The notes under the pieces are model-generated. The model did not search any database. It had not been told where the DNA came from and saw nothing but the letters and a program-made list of their open reading frames with translations. A stretch of 64,000 nucleotides of DNA from Streptomyces tauricus (GTDB lineage Bacteria; Actinomycetota; Actinomycetes; Streptomycetales; Streptomycetaceae). Location of the stretch: NCBI RefSeq assembly GCF_014650955.1, contig NZ_BMVY01000034.1, positions 1 to 64,000 on the forward strand, given 5' to 3'. The translations under genes and the position numbers were made by a program. Below are positions 51,001-58,745 of this stretch, piece after piece; position 1 is the stretch's first letter; each line of letters opens with the position of its first letter.

Positions 51001-51156
51001 GCGCAGCAGGTAGGCGCAGACCATCGCGACGGCACCGTGGGCGAAGTTGAGGACTCCGGTGGCCCGGTGGGTGACGACCAGTCCGATCCCGGTGAGCGCG
51101 GCGGCGCTGCCCACGGAGAGCCCGGCGAGCGTGAGGTCGTACGTCAGCGACGCCAT
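48064..51156 (-). CDS. Fused LivH-LivM-LivG ABC transporter (permease, permease, ATPase)
   Basis: 1030 residues in one open frame. Residues 1-~295 are a LivH permease (GVLNFAHGAVAMVCAYL, ALERFVFRPL). Residues ~296-600 are a LivM permease (GQLSLGQAAYAGLGALF, ALAAMRDHEAGASAAGV, AALGGGMLGM). Residues ~600-790 are a low-complexity linker made of two 15-bp minisatellites plus Gly-rich stretches. Residues ~790-1030 are a LivG ATPase (GPNGAGKST, LPTGTLRRVELARAL, LLLDEPAAGLD, VVEHDLDLV). It imports branched-chain amino acids, urea or amides; substrate unknown. The ATG overlaps the preceding stop by one base (TGATG). Confidence 0.9.
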   Translation of the reverse strand: MASLTYDLTLAGLSVGSAAALTGIGLVVTHRATGVLNFAHGAVAMVCAYLLRHLTVEWDWPLALTAPLVLLVVAPAIGVALERFVFRPLAVLGGDPAQTLVASIGVFVLLVGGAALVWGPGARSDAPTLVSAGPWGQLTVTLALAAGVGAVIRWTRFGRELRAVVDDRPLAALTGVDADRVAAAGWAFGSFTAGLTGVLLAPYVRLDPYGMPLLVMEVVAVAVAARMRSLPVAVVVALGIGVAQSQLTRLHPTGRLEPLLQAVGANLFVVALLVAALVLPGIGTRDALPRTATARVPTPPGAWIVAVVLFLLPLGFAGSDLHTAVQVPALGVVLLSLVVVTGRGGQLSLGQAAYAGLGALFTALLAAGRFPGLPELPELAALLTAVLLVAPLGLLTGWPAIGRHGLALALATFAVGVGVSRFVFAQPYATAGLDLGRPAGFDGDRAYYVLELVLLGGALLAAHALRRGRTGRALAAMRDHEAGASAAGVRVPRLKLTAFVAGAALAALGGGMLGMGVRAFDPAAYDPVRGLLWFAAIVVLGADSVLGALLAGALLVGLDAGTRGGVAAATIGLLAVLVGRFPGGPYEALRSTAERLTPRRKPTLTPLGTAARRRLRARVGGVGLLRAGTGAAAVGTPALGAPVLGASALGASAGPDTLRFRAGERPVVRRPVPPAGSGSDGTGSIRPGPDGPGSDGPGSDGPGSDGPGAVGFGARWLSGAAPRAGPDRGGGGDAPSAPGGSGGGGGGRVPVGTEVAGTGAGGRGPARGGRARRPLRPRGGRVAPGLPVLRARALRVAYDGFTALDGVDLDLPRGRITAVVGPNGAGKSTLFHCLAGTVRPVSGRVVLGERDVTRLPAHTRTRLGVARTFQQLAVFPTLTVAENVHVGAEQGRVVDPGAVERALRLLGLDGAVRTLPAADLPTGTLRRVELARALAGSPRVLLLDEPAAGLDTGEVTALARVLRALAADGTTLLVVEHDLDLVADLADTVHVMTAGRVVASGPVGHVLDGLDVYTEHTEFDGLDRLEGRDG
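49036..49125. repeat. 15-bp minisatellite coding the GSDGP linker
   Basis: Six units of GGGCCCGTCGGAACC (49036, 49051, 49066 identical; 49081, 49096, 49111 diverged). On the minus strand it codes for GSDGP pentapeptides between LivM and LivG. Confidence 0.9.
49201..49260. repeat. 15-bp minisatellite coding the ALGAS linker
   Basis: Four units of GGACGCCCCGAGCGC-type (49201, 49216, 49231, 49246), coding on the minus strand for GASAL/GAPVL-type pentapeptides. It is a second, unrelated array in the same linker. Confidence 0.85.
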
Positions 51157-51713
51157 CAGCCGGCCGCCCCGGACGACGGGCCGTCCGAGGGGGCCGCGGC
51201 GGGGGCGTCCGGAGCCGTGGGGCCGGCCGGGGTCGTGGATTCGTCCGAGGCCGTGGGTTCGCAGATCGGGCAGGGGGCGAGGTCGCCGCCCGCGAGGACG
51301 CGTGAGTCGACCGGCAGGGCCTCGGGCTTCCCGGCGACGAGCGGGCAGTCCGCGCGGTGCCACAGCGTGCCGCCCGGCACCATCAGCAGGTCCCCGCTGA
51401 CCGCCACGGGCGCGGCGGCCGTCCCCTCGGCGGAGGTGGCGTCCTCGGGGTCGGCCGCCACCAGGAGCCCGTACAGCTCCTCCACGCGGGTCGCCGCGAG
51501 CGCGTTCCTGCCATGGGTGAGGAGGACGGCCGCGGCGATGATCAGGGCCGCTCCGGGCACCGTGCAGGACGCGAGGTACGGCAACTGCCGTTCCGCGTAC
51601 CGCTCGCCGGAGATCCCGTACCAGCCGAGGACGCACAGCACGGCGCCCGTGGCCAGCGCGGCCCACCCGGTCCACAGGACGGGACGCACATTGCGCAGTC
51701 GAGCTGTCCGCAT
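51156..51713 (-). CDS. Two-helix membrane protein with Ada-like zinc motif
   Basis: 185 residues. Two hydrophobic helices (VLWTGWAALATGAVLCVLGWY, and VPGAALIIAAAVLLTHG) are followed by a soluble part containing WHRADC and, later, CPICEP. This is the H-x3-C ... C-x2-C spacing of Ada-type or nuclease-tail zinc sites. The tail is Pro/Ala/Ser-rich. Function is unknown. It is translationally coupled (TGATG) to the Liv fusion, so it may assemble with or regulate the transporter. GGAG lies 5 nt before the ATG. Confidence 0.75.
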   Translation of the reverse strand: MRTARLRNVRPVLWTGWAALATGAVLCVLGWYGISGERYAERQLPYLASCTVPGAALIIAAAVLLTHGRNALAATRVEELYGLLVAADPEDATSAEGTAAAPVAVSGDLLMVPGGTLWHRADCPLVAGKPEALPVDSRVLAGGDLAPCPICEPTASDESTTPAGPTAPDAPAAAPSDGPSSGAAG

Positions 51714-51873
51714 GGGGGCTCCACGTGAGGTGTCCGGCTGTACGCGTGCGGCTGCCTTCCGAGTCCGCCGATGTCTTCCAAGTCCGCCGACGGACTTGCA
51801 CTATGCCTTCTGGAAGCTGACCCGAAAAGCTCCGGGCGCGCATGGCCCGGACCGACACCCGGTGGTGAGCCAG

Positions 51874-52413
51874 ATGGTTCTCGGGAGTGATCTCAGGCGG
51901 GGGACGGGCCGGGGGCTGGCGGTGGCGGTGCTCCTTCTCGCCCCGGCCCTCACGGCGTGCGGCGACGACAGCGGCGGTGACGACACGAATCCGCCCTCGC
52001 CCTCCGCGGAGCGGACCTCGAAGGCCGAACCGACGCCGAGCGCGAGCGGACCGGACGACCCGGCGGCGGCCGAGGAGGAGATCGAGGAGAACTGGAAGAA
52101 GTTCTTCGACCCGGCGGTCCCCACGAAGGAGAAACAGGCCGTCCTGGAGAACGGCGACGCGATGGGCCAGGTCCTCAAGAGCTTCAGCGGCGACGAGCGG
52201 GGCGGGCAGGTCGAGGCGACGGTCGGCAAGGTCGCCTTCACCTCGCCGACCGACGCGGACGTCACGTACACGCTCACCCTGAAGGGCGCGACGGTCATGC
52301 CGGACGCCTCCGGGACCTCCGTCGAGCAGGACGGCACCTGGAAGGTCTCGGTCAAGACGCTGTGCGGCCTGGTCGGTCTGAGCGGCAATGCCTCGCCGGG
52401 CCCGGGCTGCTGA
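51874..52413 (+). CDS. Secreted lipoprotein, function unknown
   Basis: 179 residues. Signal with lipobox LTAC (Cys near 28), a Ser/Pro/Glu linker, then a compact alpha+beta domain: EEEIEENWKKFFDPAVPTKEK, FSGDERGGQVEATVGKVAF, DADVTYTLTLKGATVM and a C-terminal LCGLVG. It looks like the low-molecular-weight antigen or DUF4878-type lipoproteins. ATG 51874 is chosen; GTG 51865 or 51862 would add 3-4 residues. It is divergent from the Liv operon and overlaps the binding-protein gene by 26 nt. Confidence 0.75.
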   Translation: MVLGSDLRRGTGRGLAVAVLLLAPALTACGDDSGGDDTNPPSPSAERTSKAEPTPSASGPDDPAAAEEEIEENWKKFFDPAVPTKEKQAVLENGDAMGQVLKSFSGDERGGQVEATVGKVAFTSPTDADVTYTLTLKGATVMPDASGTSVEQDGTWKVSVKTLCGLVGLSGNASPGPGC

Positions 52414-53677
52414 ATCCGCTGTCGTGGGCCTGCTGCTCCTGGTGGGCACGGCCTGCGGCAGCCGCCTGCCGGAGAGCGACTTCGAGAACCGGCCCGACCG
52501 CACGCCCACCCGCACCACCGCCGAACCGATCCGGGTGGGCATCGTCACGAGCGCCACCAGTCCGGTCGGCGGCGACGCCTTCACCGGTCCGCGCGACGGC
52601 GCGAAGGCCTACTTCGACGCCCTGAACGCGCGCGGCGGCGTCGCGGGACGCCGGGTCGAGGTCCGTACGTGCGACGACGGCGGCAGCGGTGTCGGCAACA
52701 ACGAGTGCGTGCACGAACTCGTCGACGAGGAGAAGGTGGTGGCCCTCGTCGCCACCACCGCCCTCGACTACGCGGGCGCCTCCCGGGTGTCCCGCGCGCG
52801 CGTGCCCGACATCGGCGGGCAGCCCGTCGGCGCGGCCTACGACACCTACCCGCACCTCTACGGGATCTACGGCAGCCTCGCGCCACGGAACGGGACACCC
52901 GGCTGGGACGGCGAGCTGTACGGCGGCACCGAGATCTACCGCTGGTTCAAGGAGCGGCAGGGCGCGCGCACGGCGGCCGTCGTCTCGTACAACCAGTCCG
53001 CGTCGGCGGCGTACGCGCGGCTCGTCACCCGGGGTCTGAAGGCCGAGGGGTACGAGGTCGTCACCGAGCAGGTCGACTTCGCGCTGCCCAACTTCCGTGC
53101 CGCGGCGGCCGATCTGAAGGAGCAGGGCGCCGACCTGGTCTTCGACGCCATCGACACCTACGGCAACGCGCAGTTGTGCGAGGCGATGGACGAGGTCGGC
53201 GCCGAGGTCCTCGCCAAGGTCACCAACGTGCAGAACTGGACATCCACCGTCCGCGAGGACTACAAGGACGCCCCGCGCTGCCGCAACACCCTGTGGGCGA
53301 CGGGCGCGAGCCGCAACTACGAGGACACCGGCCACAAGGCGGTACGGGAGTTCCGGGCCGGCACGAAGGCGCTGAAGAAGCGCTCCCAGTGGCAGGTGGA
53401 GGGCTGGGCCGCCGCGATGTGGTTCACGGACGCGGCCCGCTCCTGTGCCGCGACGGGCGTCACGCGCGCGTGCGTCGACCGGTACATGGCCGCCGGGAAG
53501 CCGTACACCGCGAAAGGGCTGCTGCTGCCGGTCCGCTTCGAGCAGTTGTCCGAACCGCCCAGGACGCGCAGGACCTGTCTGTCGGTGGCCCGCTGGAAGG
53601 ACGCCCGGGGATGGGTGAGCCAGGGGGACATGGACAGCGCGTGCTACGACGTCCCGCAGCTCTCCTACAAGCCCTGA
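52388..53677 (+). CDS. ABC transporter substrate-binding lipoprotein (LivK-like)
   Basis: 429 residues. Lipobox VGTAC (Cys near 23), then a type I periplasmic-binding fold: VGIVTSATSPVGGDAFTGPRDGAKAYFDALNARGGVAGR (first lobe, key parts TSPVGGD and NARGGVAGR), LVATTALDYAGA, AAVVSYNQSAS, and LVFDAIDTYGNAQLC. It should capture the substrate for the divergently encoded Liv fusion and LivF. The ATG lies inside the preceding lipoprotein gene, so the two are co-expressed. Confidence 0.9.
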   Translation: MPRRARAAESAVVGLLLLVGTACGSRLPESDFENRPDRTPTRTTAEPIRVGIVTSATSPVGGDAFTGPRDGAKAYFDALNARGGVAGRRVEVRTCDDGGSGVGNNECVHELVDEEKVVALVATTALDYAGASRVSRARVPDIGGQPVGAAYDTYPHLYGIYGSLAPRNGTPGWDGELYGGTEIYRWFKERQGARTAAVVSYNQSASAAYARLVTRGLKAEGYEVVTEQVDFALPNFRAAAADLKEQGADLVFDAIDTYGNAQLCEAMDEVGAEVLAKVTNVQNWTSTVREDYKDAPRCRNTLWATGASRNYEDTGHKAVREFRAGTKALKKRSQWQVEGWAAAMWFTDAARSCAATGVTRACVDRYMAAGKPYTAKGLLLPVRFEQLSEPPRTRRTCLSVARWKDARGWVSQGDMDSACYDVPQLSYKP

Positions 53678-53725
53678 TGCGTACGGGCGCCAGAAGGTTC
53701 CCCCATTTGGTTACCGATGGCGCAA

Positions 53726-53739
53726 CTGTTCGGGAACAG
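53726..53739. promoter_or_regulatory. Operator-like palindrome CTGTTCGGGAACAG
   Basis: A perfect 14-bp inverted repeat (CTGTTC, GG, GAACAG), 82 bp before the glycosyltransferase start. It could be a repressor site or a short hairpin; the binding protein is unknown. Confidence 0.4.
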
Positions 53740-53820
53740 AGTGATAAGTAAGCCCAACCATCACGTCCGTACCCAGGTCTAACCCTCTGGTAGCTGGATG
53801 AGCCGGAGATACGGGGACGC

Positions 53821-55089
53821 ATGCAGATTTCCTTCCTTATACACAACGCCTACGGAATCGGTGGGACGATCCGGACGACCTACAACCTTGCGAACACCCT
53901 TGCCGAGCAGCACGACGTGGAGATCGTCTCCGTCCTCCGCCACCGCGAGGAGCCGGTCTTCGCACGCAACCCGCGCGTGCGCCTGCGCCACCTCGTCGAC
54001 CTGCGCAAGGGCAGTCCCGGATACGAGGGCGACGACCCCGAACATCTGAAACCGGCCCGGGTCTTCCCGAAGGGAGAGATCCGCTACGAGCAGTACAGCG
54101 CCCTGACCGACCGCCGTATCGCCGGGCATCTCTCCACCGTCGACGCCGATGTCGTGGTCGGCACCCGCCCCGGCCTGAACGTGCACCTGGCCCGCGAGAC
54201 CAGGCGCGGCCCGGCCCGCGTCGGCCAGGAGCACCTCACCCTCGACAGCCACTCCGTCGGGCTGCGCACCGAACTGCGCGGCGCCTACCCCCGCCTCGAC
54301 GCGGTCACCACGACCACGGAGGCGGACGCCACCGCGTACCGCACGAAGATGCGGCTCCCCGGGGTGCGGGTCGAGGCCGTGCCCAACTCGGTGCCCGCGC
54401 CCGGCATCGAACCCGCGGACGGCACCGGCAAATGGGTCGTCGCGGCCGGCCGGCTCGCCCCGGTCAAGCGGTACGACCTGCTGATCAGGGCCTTCGACCT
54501 GGTGCGCGCCGAGCGGCCCGACTGGCGCCTGCGGATCTACGGCAGCGGGAAGCAGAAGGACAAACTGCGCCACCTCATCGACGAACTGGGCCTCTACAAC
54601 CACGTATTACTGATGGGAGCGGCCAACCCCATCGAGCCTGAGTGGGCCAAGGGCTCCATCGCCGCCGTCACCTCCAGCCTCGAATCGTTCGGCATGACCA
54701 TCGTCGAGGCCATGCGCTGCGGCCTGCCCGTCGTCTCCACCGACTGCCCGCACGGCCCGGGGGAGATCATCGACAACGGTGTCGACGGACGCCTCGTGCC
54801 GGTCGGGAACGTCCAGGCCATCGCCGGTGGCCTGCTCGAACTCATCAACGACGACGCGCTGCGCCGGCAGATGGCGGACGCCGCGCTCAAGGACTCCGAG
54901 CGCTTCGACCCGTCCCGGATCGCCGAACGCTACGAATCGATCTTCAACGGCCTCGTCTCACGCGGCGGCACCTCGAAGATCGGCCGGGTGCGCGGCTCAC
55001 TGCACCGCACCAGGGGAGCCCTGCTCGGCAGCGCGTACGCCGTGCGGGACGCCGGACTGACCGTATTCGGGAAGGAGCGTTCCGCATGA
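53821..55089 (+). CDS. GT4-type glycosyltransferase
   Basis: 422 residues, GT-B fold. The N-terminal motif is HNAYGIGGTIRTTYNLA near residue 8. The donor half has VVAAGRLAPVKRYDLLIRAF near 205, LRIYGSGKQKDKLRHLI, and SSLESFGMTIVEAMRCGLPVVST (E-x7-E region) near 290. It probably adds a sugar to a capsule, teichoic or lipid acceptor. It overlaps the next gene by 4 nt (ATGA). Confidence 0.88.
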   Translation: MQISFLIHNAYGIGGTIRTTYNLANTLAEQHDVEIVSVLRHREEPVFARNPRVRLRHLVDLRKGSPGYEGDDPEHLKPARVFPKGEIRYEQYSALTDRRIAGHLSTVDADVVVGTRPGLNVHLARETRRGPARVGQEHLTLDSHSVGLRTELRGAYPRLDAVTTTTEADATAYRTKMRLPGVRVEAVPNSVPAPGIEPADGTGKWVVAAGRLAPVKRYDLLIRAFDLVRAERPDWRLRIYGSGKQKDKLRHLIDELGLYNHVLLMGAANPIEPEWAKGSIAAVTSSLESFGMTIVEAMRCGLPVVSTDCPHGPGEIIDNGVDGRLVPVGNVQAIAGGLLELINDDALRRQMADAALKDSERFDPSRIAERYESIFNGLVSRGGTSKIGRVRGSLHRTRGALLGSAYAVRDAGLTVFGKERSA

Positions 55090-55919
55090 TGACGCTGGCT
55101 CCGCAGACCGCGCAGACACCCACCGACGAGGACGCCGCCATGCCGCCGCGCGCCGACTGCCTCGCCGACTCCGCCGGCGGCCTCACCTTCGACGTGGCCG
55201 AGACCGGCGAGAGCGGCGACACCCACCTCGTACTGGTCCACCGCGACGGACTCCAGGAGGTCCGGCTGCCGCTCGCCCCGGCCGCCGACGGCCGGCTGCG
55301 CGCCGCGCTCCCGAGCGGTGTCGCACTGCCCGAGGGCCGCTGGGACGCCTTCGCGCAGACCGGCGACGGCGAACCGCGGCGCCTGACCCCCGGCCTCAAC
55401 GACCTGCGCTCACTGGTCGACCGGGTGCCGAGCGGGGCGCGCGGCCATGTCGCCGTCCGTATCCCGTACGCGACCAAGCACGGCAACCTCTCCATCCGCA
55501 GCTGGCTGCGCGCCCCGCACGCGGAGGCCGGCGAACTGCACATAGGAGAGGGCACACTGGGCGTCCACGGCCAGGTGTACGGGGTGGCGCTCACCCCGGA
55601 CGCGTACGTCGAACCGGCCGGCCGCGAGGAGACGCGGCCCGCGCCGAGGTTCGAGATCCACCGGGACCAGGCACTGTTCCGCTTCACCGTGGACTACACC
55701 GCACTGCCCGAGGGCGTGTGGGACCTGTGGCTGCGGCCGGCGGGGGAGAGCGGGCCGCGGGTGCGGATCGCGCGGCTGCTCGACGACATCGCCGACAAGA
55801 AGCCGATCTTCACGTACCCCAAGGTCACGGTGGACACGGCGCACGGCCCGGTGACGGCCGGTCCGTACTACACGGGCGACAACGACCTCTCGATCACCGT
55901 CACCCCGACGACACCCTGA
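55086..55919 (+). CDS. Glycosyltransferase-coupled protein of unknown function
   Basis: 277 residues, largely beta-strand in pattern (LTFDVAETGESGDTHLVLVH, LRAALPSGVALPEGRWDAFA, VWDLWLRPAGESGPRVRIARL), suggesting repeated beta-sandwich modules. There is no catalytic motif, signal or membrane helix. The ATGA overlap with the GT4 gene argues that the products act together. It ends 4 bp from the convergent ctaD-like gene. Confidence 0.65.
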   Translation: MMTLAPQTAQTPTDEDAAMPPRADCLADSAGGLTFDVAETGESGDTHLVLVHRDGLQEVRLPLAPAADGRLRAALPSGVALPEGRWDAFAQTGDGEPRRLTPGLNDLRSLVDRVPSGARGHVAVRIPYATKHGNLSIRSWLRAPHAEAGELHIGEGTLGVHGQVYGVALTPDAYVEPAGREETRPAPRFEIHRDQALFRFTVDYTALPEGVWDLWLRPAGESGPRVRIARLLDDIADKKPIFTYPKVTVDTAHGPVTAGPYYTGDNDLSITVTPTTP

Positions 55920-55923
55920 ACGG

Positions 55924-57657
55924 TCAGTACTCCTCGGGGCCGGCCCCCGGACGCTCCTGGCCGAAGCGGATCTGCGGGCTGTCCTCCTGGCCGGAGCGGG
56001 TCTGGGGCGGGGTGATCGCCGCGAACCGCGGATGGTGCAGGTCGAACGCCGGCGACTCGGAGCGGATCCGCGGCAGCGTAATGAAGTTGTGCCGCGGGGG
56101 CGGGCACGAGGTCGCCCACTCCAGGGAGCGGCCGAAGCCCCAGGGGTCGTCCGCGTCGACCTGCACGCCGTATTTGGAGGTCTTCCAGACGTTGTAGAGG
56201 AACGGCAGCGTCGACATGCCCAGCAGGAACGCGCCGATCGACGAGATGGTGTTGAGCGCCGTGAAACCGTCGGCCGCCAGATAGTCGGCGTAGCGGCGCG
56301 GCATGCCCTCCGCGCCCAGCCAGTGCTGCACCAGGAACGTGACGTGGAAGCCCACGAACAGCGTCCAGAAGTGCAGCTTGCCGAGGCGTTCGTCGAGCAT
56401 CTTGCCGGTGAACTTGGGCCACCAGAAGTAGAAGCCGCCGAAGGTCGCGAAGACGACCGTGCCGAACACCACGTAGTGGAAGTGCGCCACCACGAAGTAC
56501 GTGTCCGTGACGTGGAAGTCCAGCGGCGGCGAGGCCAGGATCACCCCGGTGAGACCGCCGAACAGGAACGACACCAGGAACCCCGTCGCCCACAGCATGG
56601 GGGTCTCGAAGGACAGCGACCCCTTGAGCATGGTGCCGGTCCAGTTGAAGAACTTCACCCCCGTGGGCACCGCGATCAGGAACGACACGAACGAGAAGAA
56701 CGGCAGCAGCACCGCGCCCGTCGCGAACATGTGATGGGCCCACACGACCACGGACAGACCGGTGATGGCCATGGTGGCGCCGACCAGCGTCAGATAGCCG
56801 AAGATCGGCTTCCTGCTGAAGACCGGGATGATCTCCGTGATGATCCCGAAGAACGGCAGCGCGATGATGTAGACCTCGGGATGCCCGAAGAACCAGAACA
56901 GGTGCTGCCACAGCAGCGCCCCGCCGTTGGCCGAGGCGAAGACCTGCGAGCCGAACCGCCGGTCCGCCTCCAGGACCAGCAGCGCCGCCGCGAGCACCGG
57001 GAACGCCAGCAGGATCAGGATCGACGTGAACAGCGTGTTCCACGTGAAGATCGGCATCCGGAACATCGTCATGCCGGGGGCGCGCATCCCGATGATCGTC
57101 GTCAGGAAGTTCACCGCGCCGAGGATCGTGCCGAAGCCGGCCAGCGCGAGCCCCATGATCCACATGTCGGCGCCGATACCGGGTGACCGTTCCATGCTGT
57201 TCAGCGGCGCGTACGCGAACCAGCCGAAGTTCGCCGGGCCCTGAGGCACCAGCAGGGATCCCAGCACGATCAGCCCGCCGAACAGGAACAGCCAGTACGA
57301 CAGCATGTTCAGCCGGGGGAAGGCGACGTCGGGCGCGCCGATCTGCAGCGGCATGATCTCGTTGGCGAAACCGGCGAAGGTCGGCGTCGCGAAGAGCAGC
57401 AGCATGATCGTGCCGTGCATCGTGAACATCTGGTTGAACGTGTTGTTGTCGATGATCTGCGTACCCGGCCGCGCCAGCTCGGCCCGCATCAGCAGCGCCA
57501 TCAGCCCGCCGACCAGGAAGAACGCGAACGACGTGATCAGGTAGAGGTGCCCGATCTTCTTGTGGTCGGTGGTCGTCAGCCAGTCCACGATCAGCCGTCC
57601 CGGCCGCTTCACCGGTACGGGCGGCCGTACCGCCGCCTGTGCGGTGTCCGTCCCCAT
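55924..57657 (-). CDS. ctaD: Cytochrome c oxidase subunit I, orphan paralogue
   Basis: 577 residues, 12 membrane helices. All ligands appear present: FTMHGTIML (haem a His), FFGHPEVYI (CuB His with cross-linked Tyr), WAHHMF (CuB His pair) and AHFHYVVFG (haem a3/a His). It is the catalytic subunit of aa3 oxidase, reducing O2 to water with proton pumping. No ctaC, ctaE or assembly gene is nearby, so it is a stand-alone copy. The tail beyond AFDLHHPRF adds ~35 residues with two QxRxGQE repeats. GAGGGGGC precedes the ATG. Confidence 0.95.
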   Translation of the reverse strand: MGTDTAQAAVRPPVPVKRPGRLIVDWLTTTDHKKIGHLYLITSFAFFLVGGLMALLMRAELARPGTQIIDNNTFNQMFTMHGTIMLLLFATPTFAGFANEIMPLQIGAPDVAFPRLNMLSYWLFLFGGLIVLGSLLVPQGPANFGWFAYAPLNSMERSPGIGADMWIMGLALAGFGTILGAVNFLTTIIGMRAPGMTMFRMPIFTWNTLFTSILILLAFPVLAAALLVLEADRRFGSQVFASANGGALLWQHLFWFFGHPEVYIIALPFFGIITEIIPVFSRKPIFGYLTLVGATMAITGLSVVVWAHHMFATGAVLLPFFSFVSFLIAVPTGVKFFNWTGTMLKGSLSFETPMLWATGFLVSFLFGGLTGVILASPPLDFHVTDTYFVVAHFHYVVFGTVVFATFGGFYFWWPKFTGKMLDERLGKLHFWTLFVGFHVTFLVQHWLGAEGMPRRYADYLAADGFTALNTISSIGAFLLGMSTLPFLYNVWKTSKYGVQVDADDPWGFGRSLEWATSCPPPRHNFITLPRIRSESPAFDLHHPRFAAITPPQTRSGQEDSPQIRFGQERPGAGPEEY

Positions 57658-58071
57658 CGCTGCCCCCTCGCTCGTCGCGTCCCGGGCCTCCTGAAGCTCA
57701 CGCCATGATGCTCGCGGGGCACCGCGCTCCGACAGGGGGCGTACGTGGGCTCTGTGCTTGAACCATGTATTTCCTGTGGCGGACCAACTTCCTTGTGGCG
57801 CCGTGGAATCGGAAAGGGAAGGGAGGGAAACCGGTCCGGATACCCGCTTTTGGGCGGGGTATTCGAGGCCGCTTCGGAGATAGTGCCGTGCGATGCGGAA
57901 TTACGTTCGGTGGCGGGCGGAAAAGGTGTGGAACCGCCCGTTCGTGTGATGGTTCGATGCGCGGAACGGGTGTCGTTGTCCTGTGACAGAAGCGTGACCG
58001 GAGAGGGACCGGTGACGGATGGTGGCGGGCCCGGGGTTCCCCGTCCGCACCGCGGCGCCTAACGTGGCGGC
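57658..58071. other. Intergenic region between ctaD and the I78 inhibitor gene
   Basis: 414 bp with no supported gene. It includes a less GC-rich stretch (57760-57960) that may hold the ctaD promoter, and direct repeats GACCGGAGAG/GGACCGGTGAC near 57998-58017. Possible short frames here have no ribosome site and poor codon bias. Confidence 0.4.
58060..58065 (+). promoter_or_regulatory. -10-like hexamer for a leaderless I78 transcript
   Basis: TAACGT, 6 nt, then ATG 58072. Confidence 0.42.
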
Positions 58072-58287
58072 ATGGCACCGATTCCCACTCCGTCCGCGGA
58101 GCCCTCCGACAGTCCGGACGCGTACGTCGGCCTCGACGCCGGGGGTGCGGAGCGGCAGGCTCGTGCGCGTGGCTGGTCGACCGTGCGGTCGTTGCCGCCG
58201 GGTTCCATCATCACGATGGAGTACCTGTCGGGGCGGCTCAACTTCGAGGTCACGGATGGCCGGGTGACACGCTGCTGGAAGGGCTGA
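58072..58287 (+). CDS. I78 family peptidase inhibitor-like protein
   Basis: 71 residues. The central pattern VGLDAGGAERQARARGWSTVR then PPGSIITMEYLSGRLNFEV and GRVTRCW fits the I78 inhibitor family (Arg-Leu-Asn core, terminal Cys). The usual first Cys is not seen, so the disulfide is absent. There is no signal peptide; it would be cytosolic unless exported otherwise. Probably leaderless. It converges with the PAP2 gene across a repeat-filled gap. Confidence 0.75.
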   Translation: MAPIPTPSAEPSDSPDAYVGLDAGGAERQARARGWSTVRSLPPGSIITMEYLSGRLNFEVTDGRVTRCWKG

Positions 58288-58745
58288 CGCCCGGCTCGCA
58301 CCGGTTTGCGCAGTTCCCCGCGCCCCTCGAAGATCGCACCTGACCGTGTGTCTGTACCCGCGGCCCGGTGAGGGCGGGCGTGCGCAGTTCCCCGCGCCCC
58401 TGGAGGGGCCGCCCGGCCCGGTGAGGGCCGGTTGCGCAGTTCCCCGCGCCCCTGGAGGGGGCGGGTGGTCCGGTGGGGGCTTGGCGCGCCGGTCCTCGCG
58501 TCCCTGAAACTCTGCGGGTGAGTGGGGGCTGGCCGCGCAGTTCCCCGCGCCCCTGAAAGCGGGGCTGCGCCCCTGCTTTTGTCCGCCCCCACCGGGCCGC
58601 AGGTGTGAACGGTTTGTAGGGGCGCGAGGAACCGCGCACGCCAGCCCCCACCGGGCCGCAGGTGTGAACGGGCGGCGGGTCGGGGTGTTTTTAGGGGCGC
58701 GGGGAACTGCGCAGCCCGGTCCCGCCGGGGTGAGGGGGGTGGGGG
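58288..58745. repeat. Repeat cluster: six copies of the GCGCAGTTCCCCGCGCCCCT element
   Basis: Forward copies start at 58307, 58381, 58433 and 58534; inverted copies lie at 58617-58638 (diverged) and 58693-58713. The 58534 copy continues into AAAGCGGGGC / GCCCCTGCTTTT (58556-58580), a terminator-like hairpin with a T-run. A separate 28-bp direct repeat occurs at 58585-58612 and 58644-58671. No gene is visible. The cluster fills the gap between convergent genes. Confidence 0.88.

Noticed and set aside
49717..51860. Long plus-strand frame running opposite the Liv fusion into the lipoprotein
   Set aside because: It is the antisense shadow of the LivH/LivM coding region, rich in Arg/Gly/Asp. Only its end, from 51874, has a signal peptide and lipobox.
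51156..52584. Extension of the Liv fusion frame upstream to 52584
   Set aside because: The frame stays open but reads as Arg/Gly-rich nonsense through the 51156-51713 gene and the divergent lipoprotein region. The ATG at 51156 starts directly at a LivH helix.
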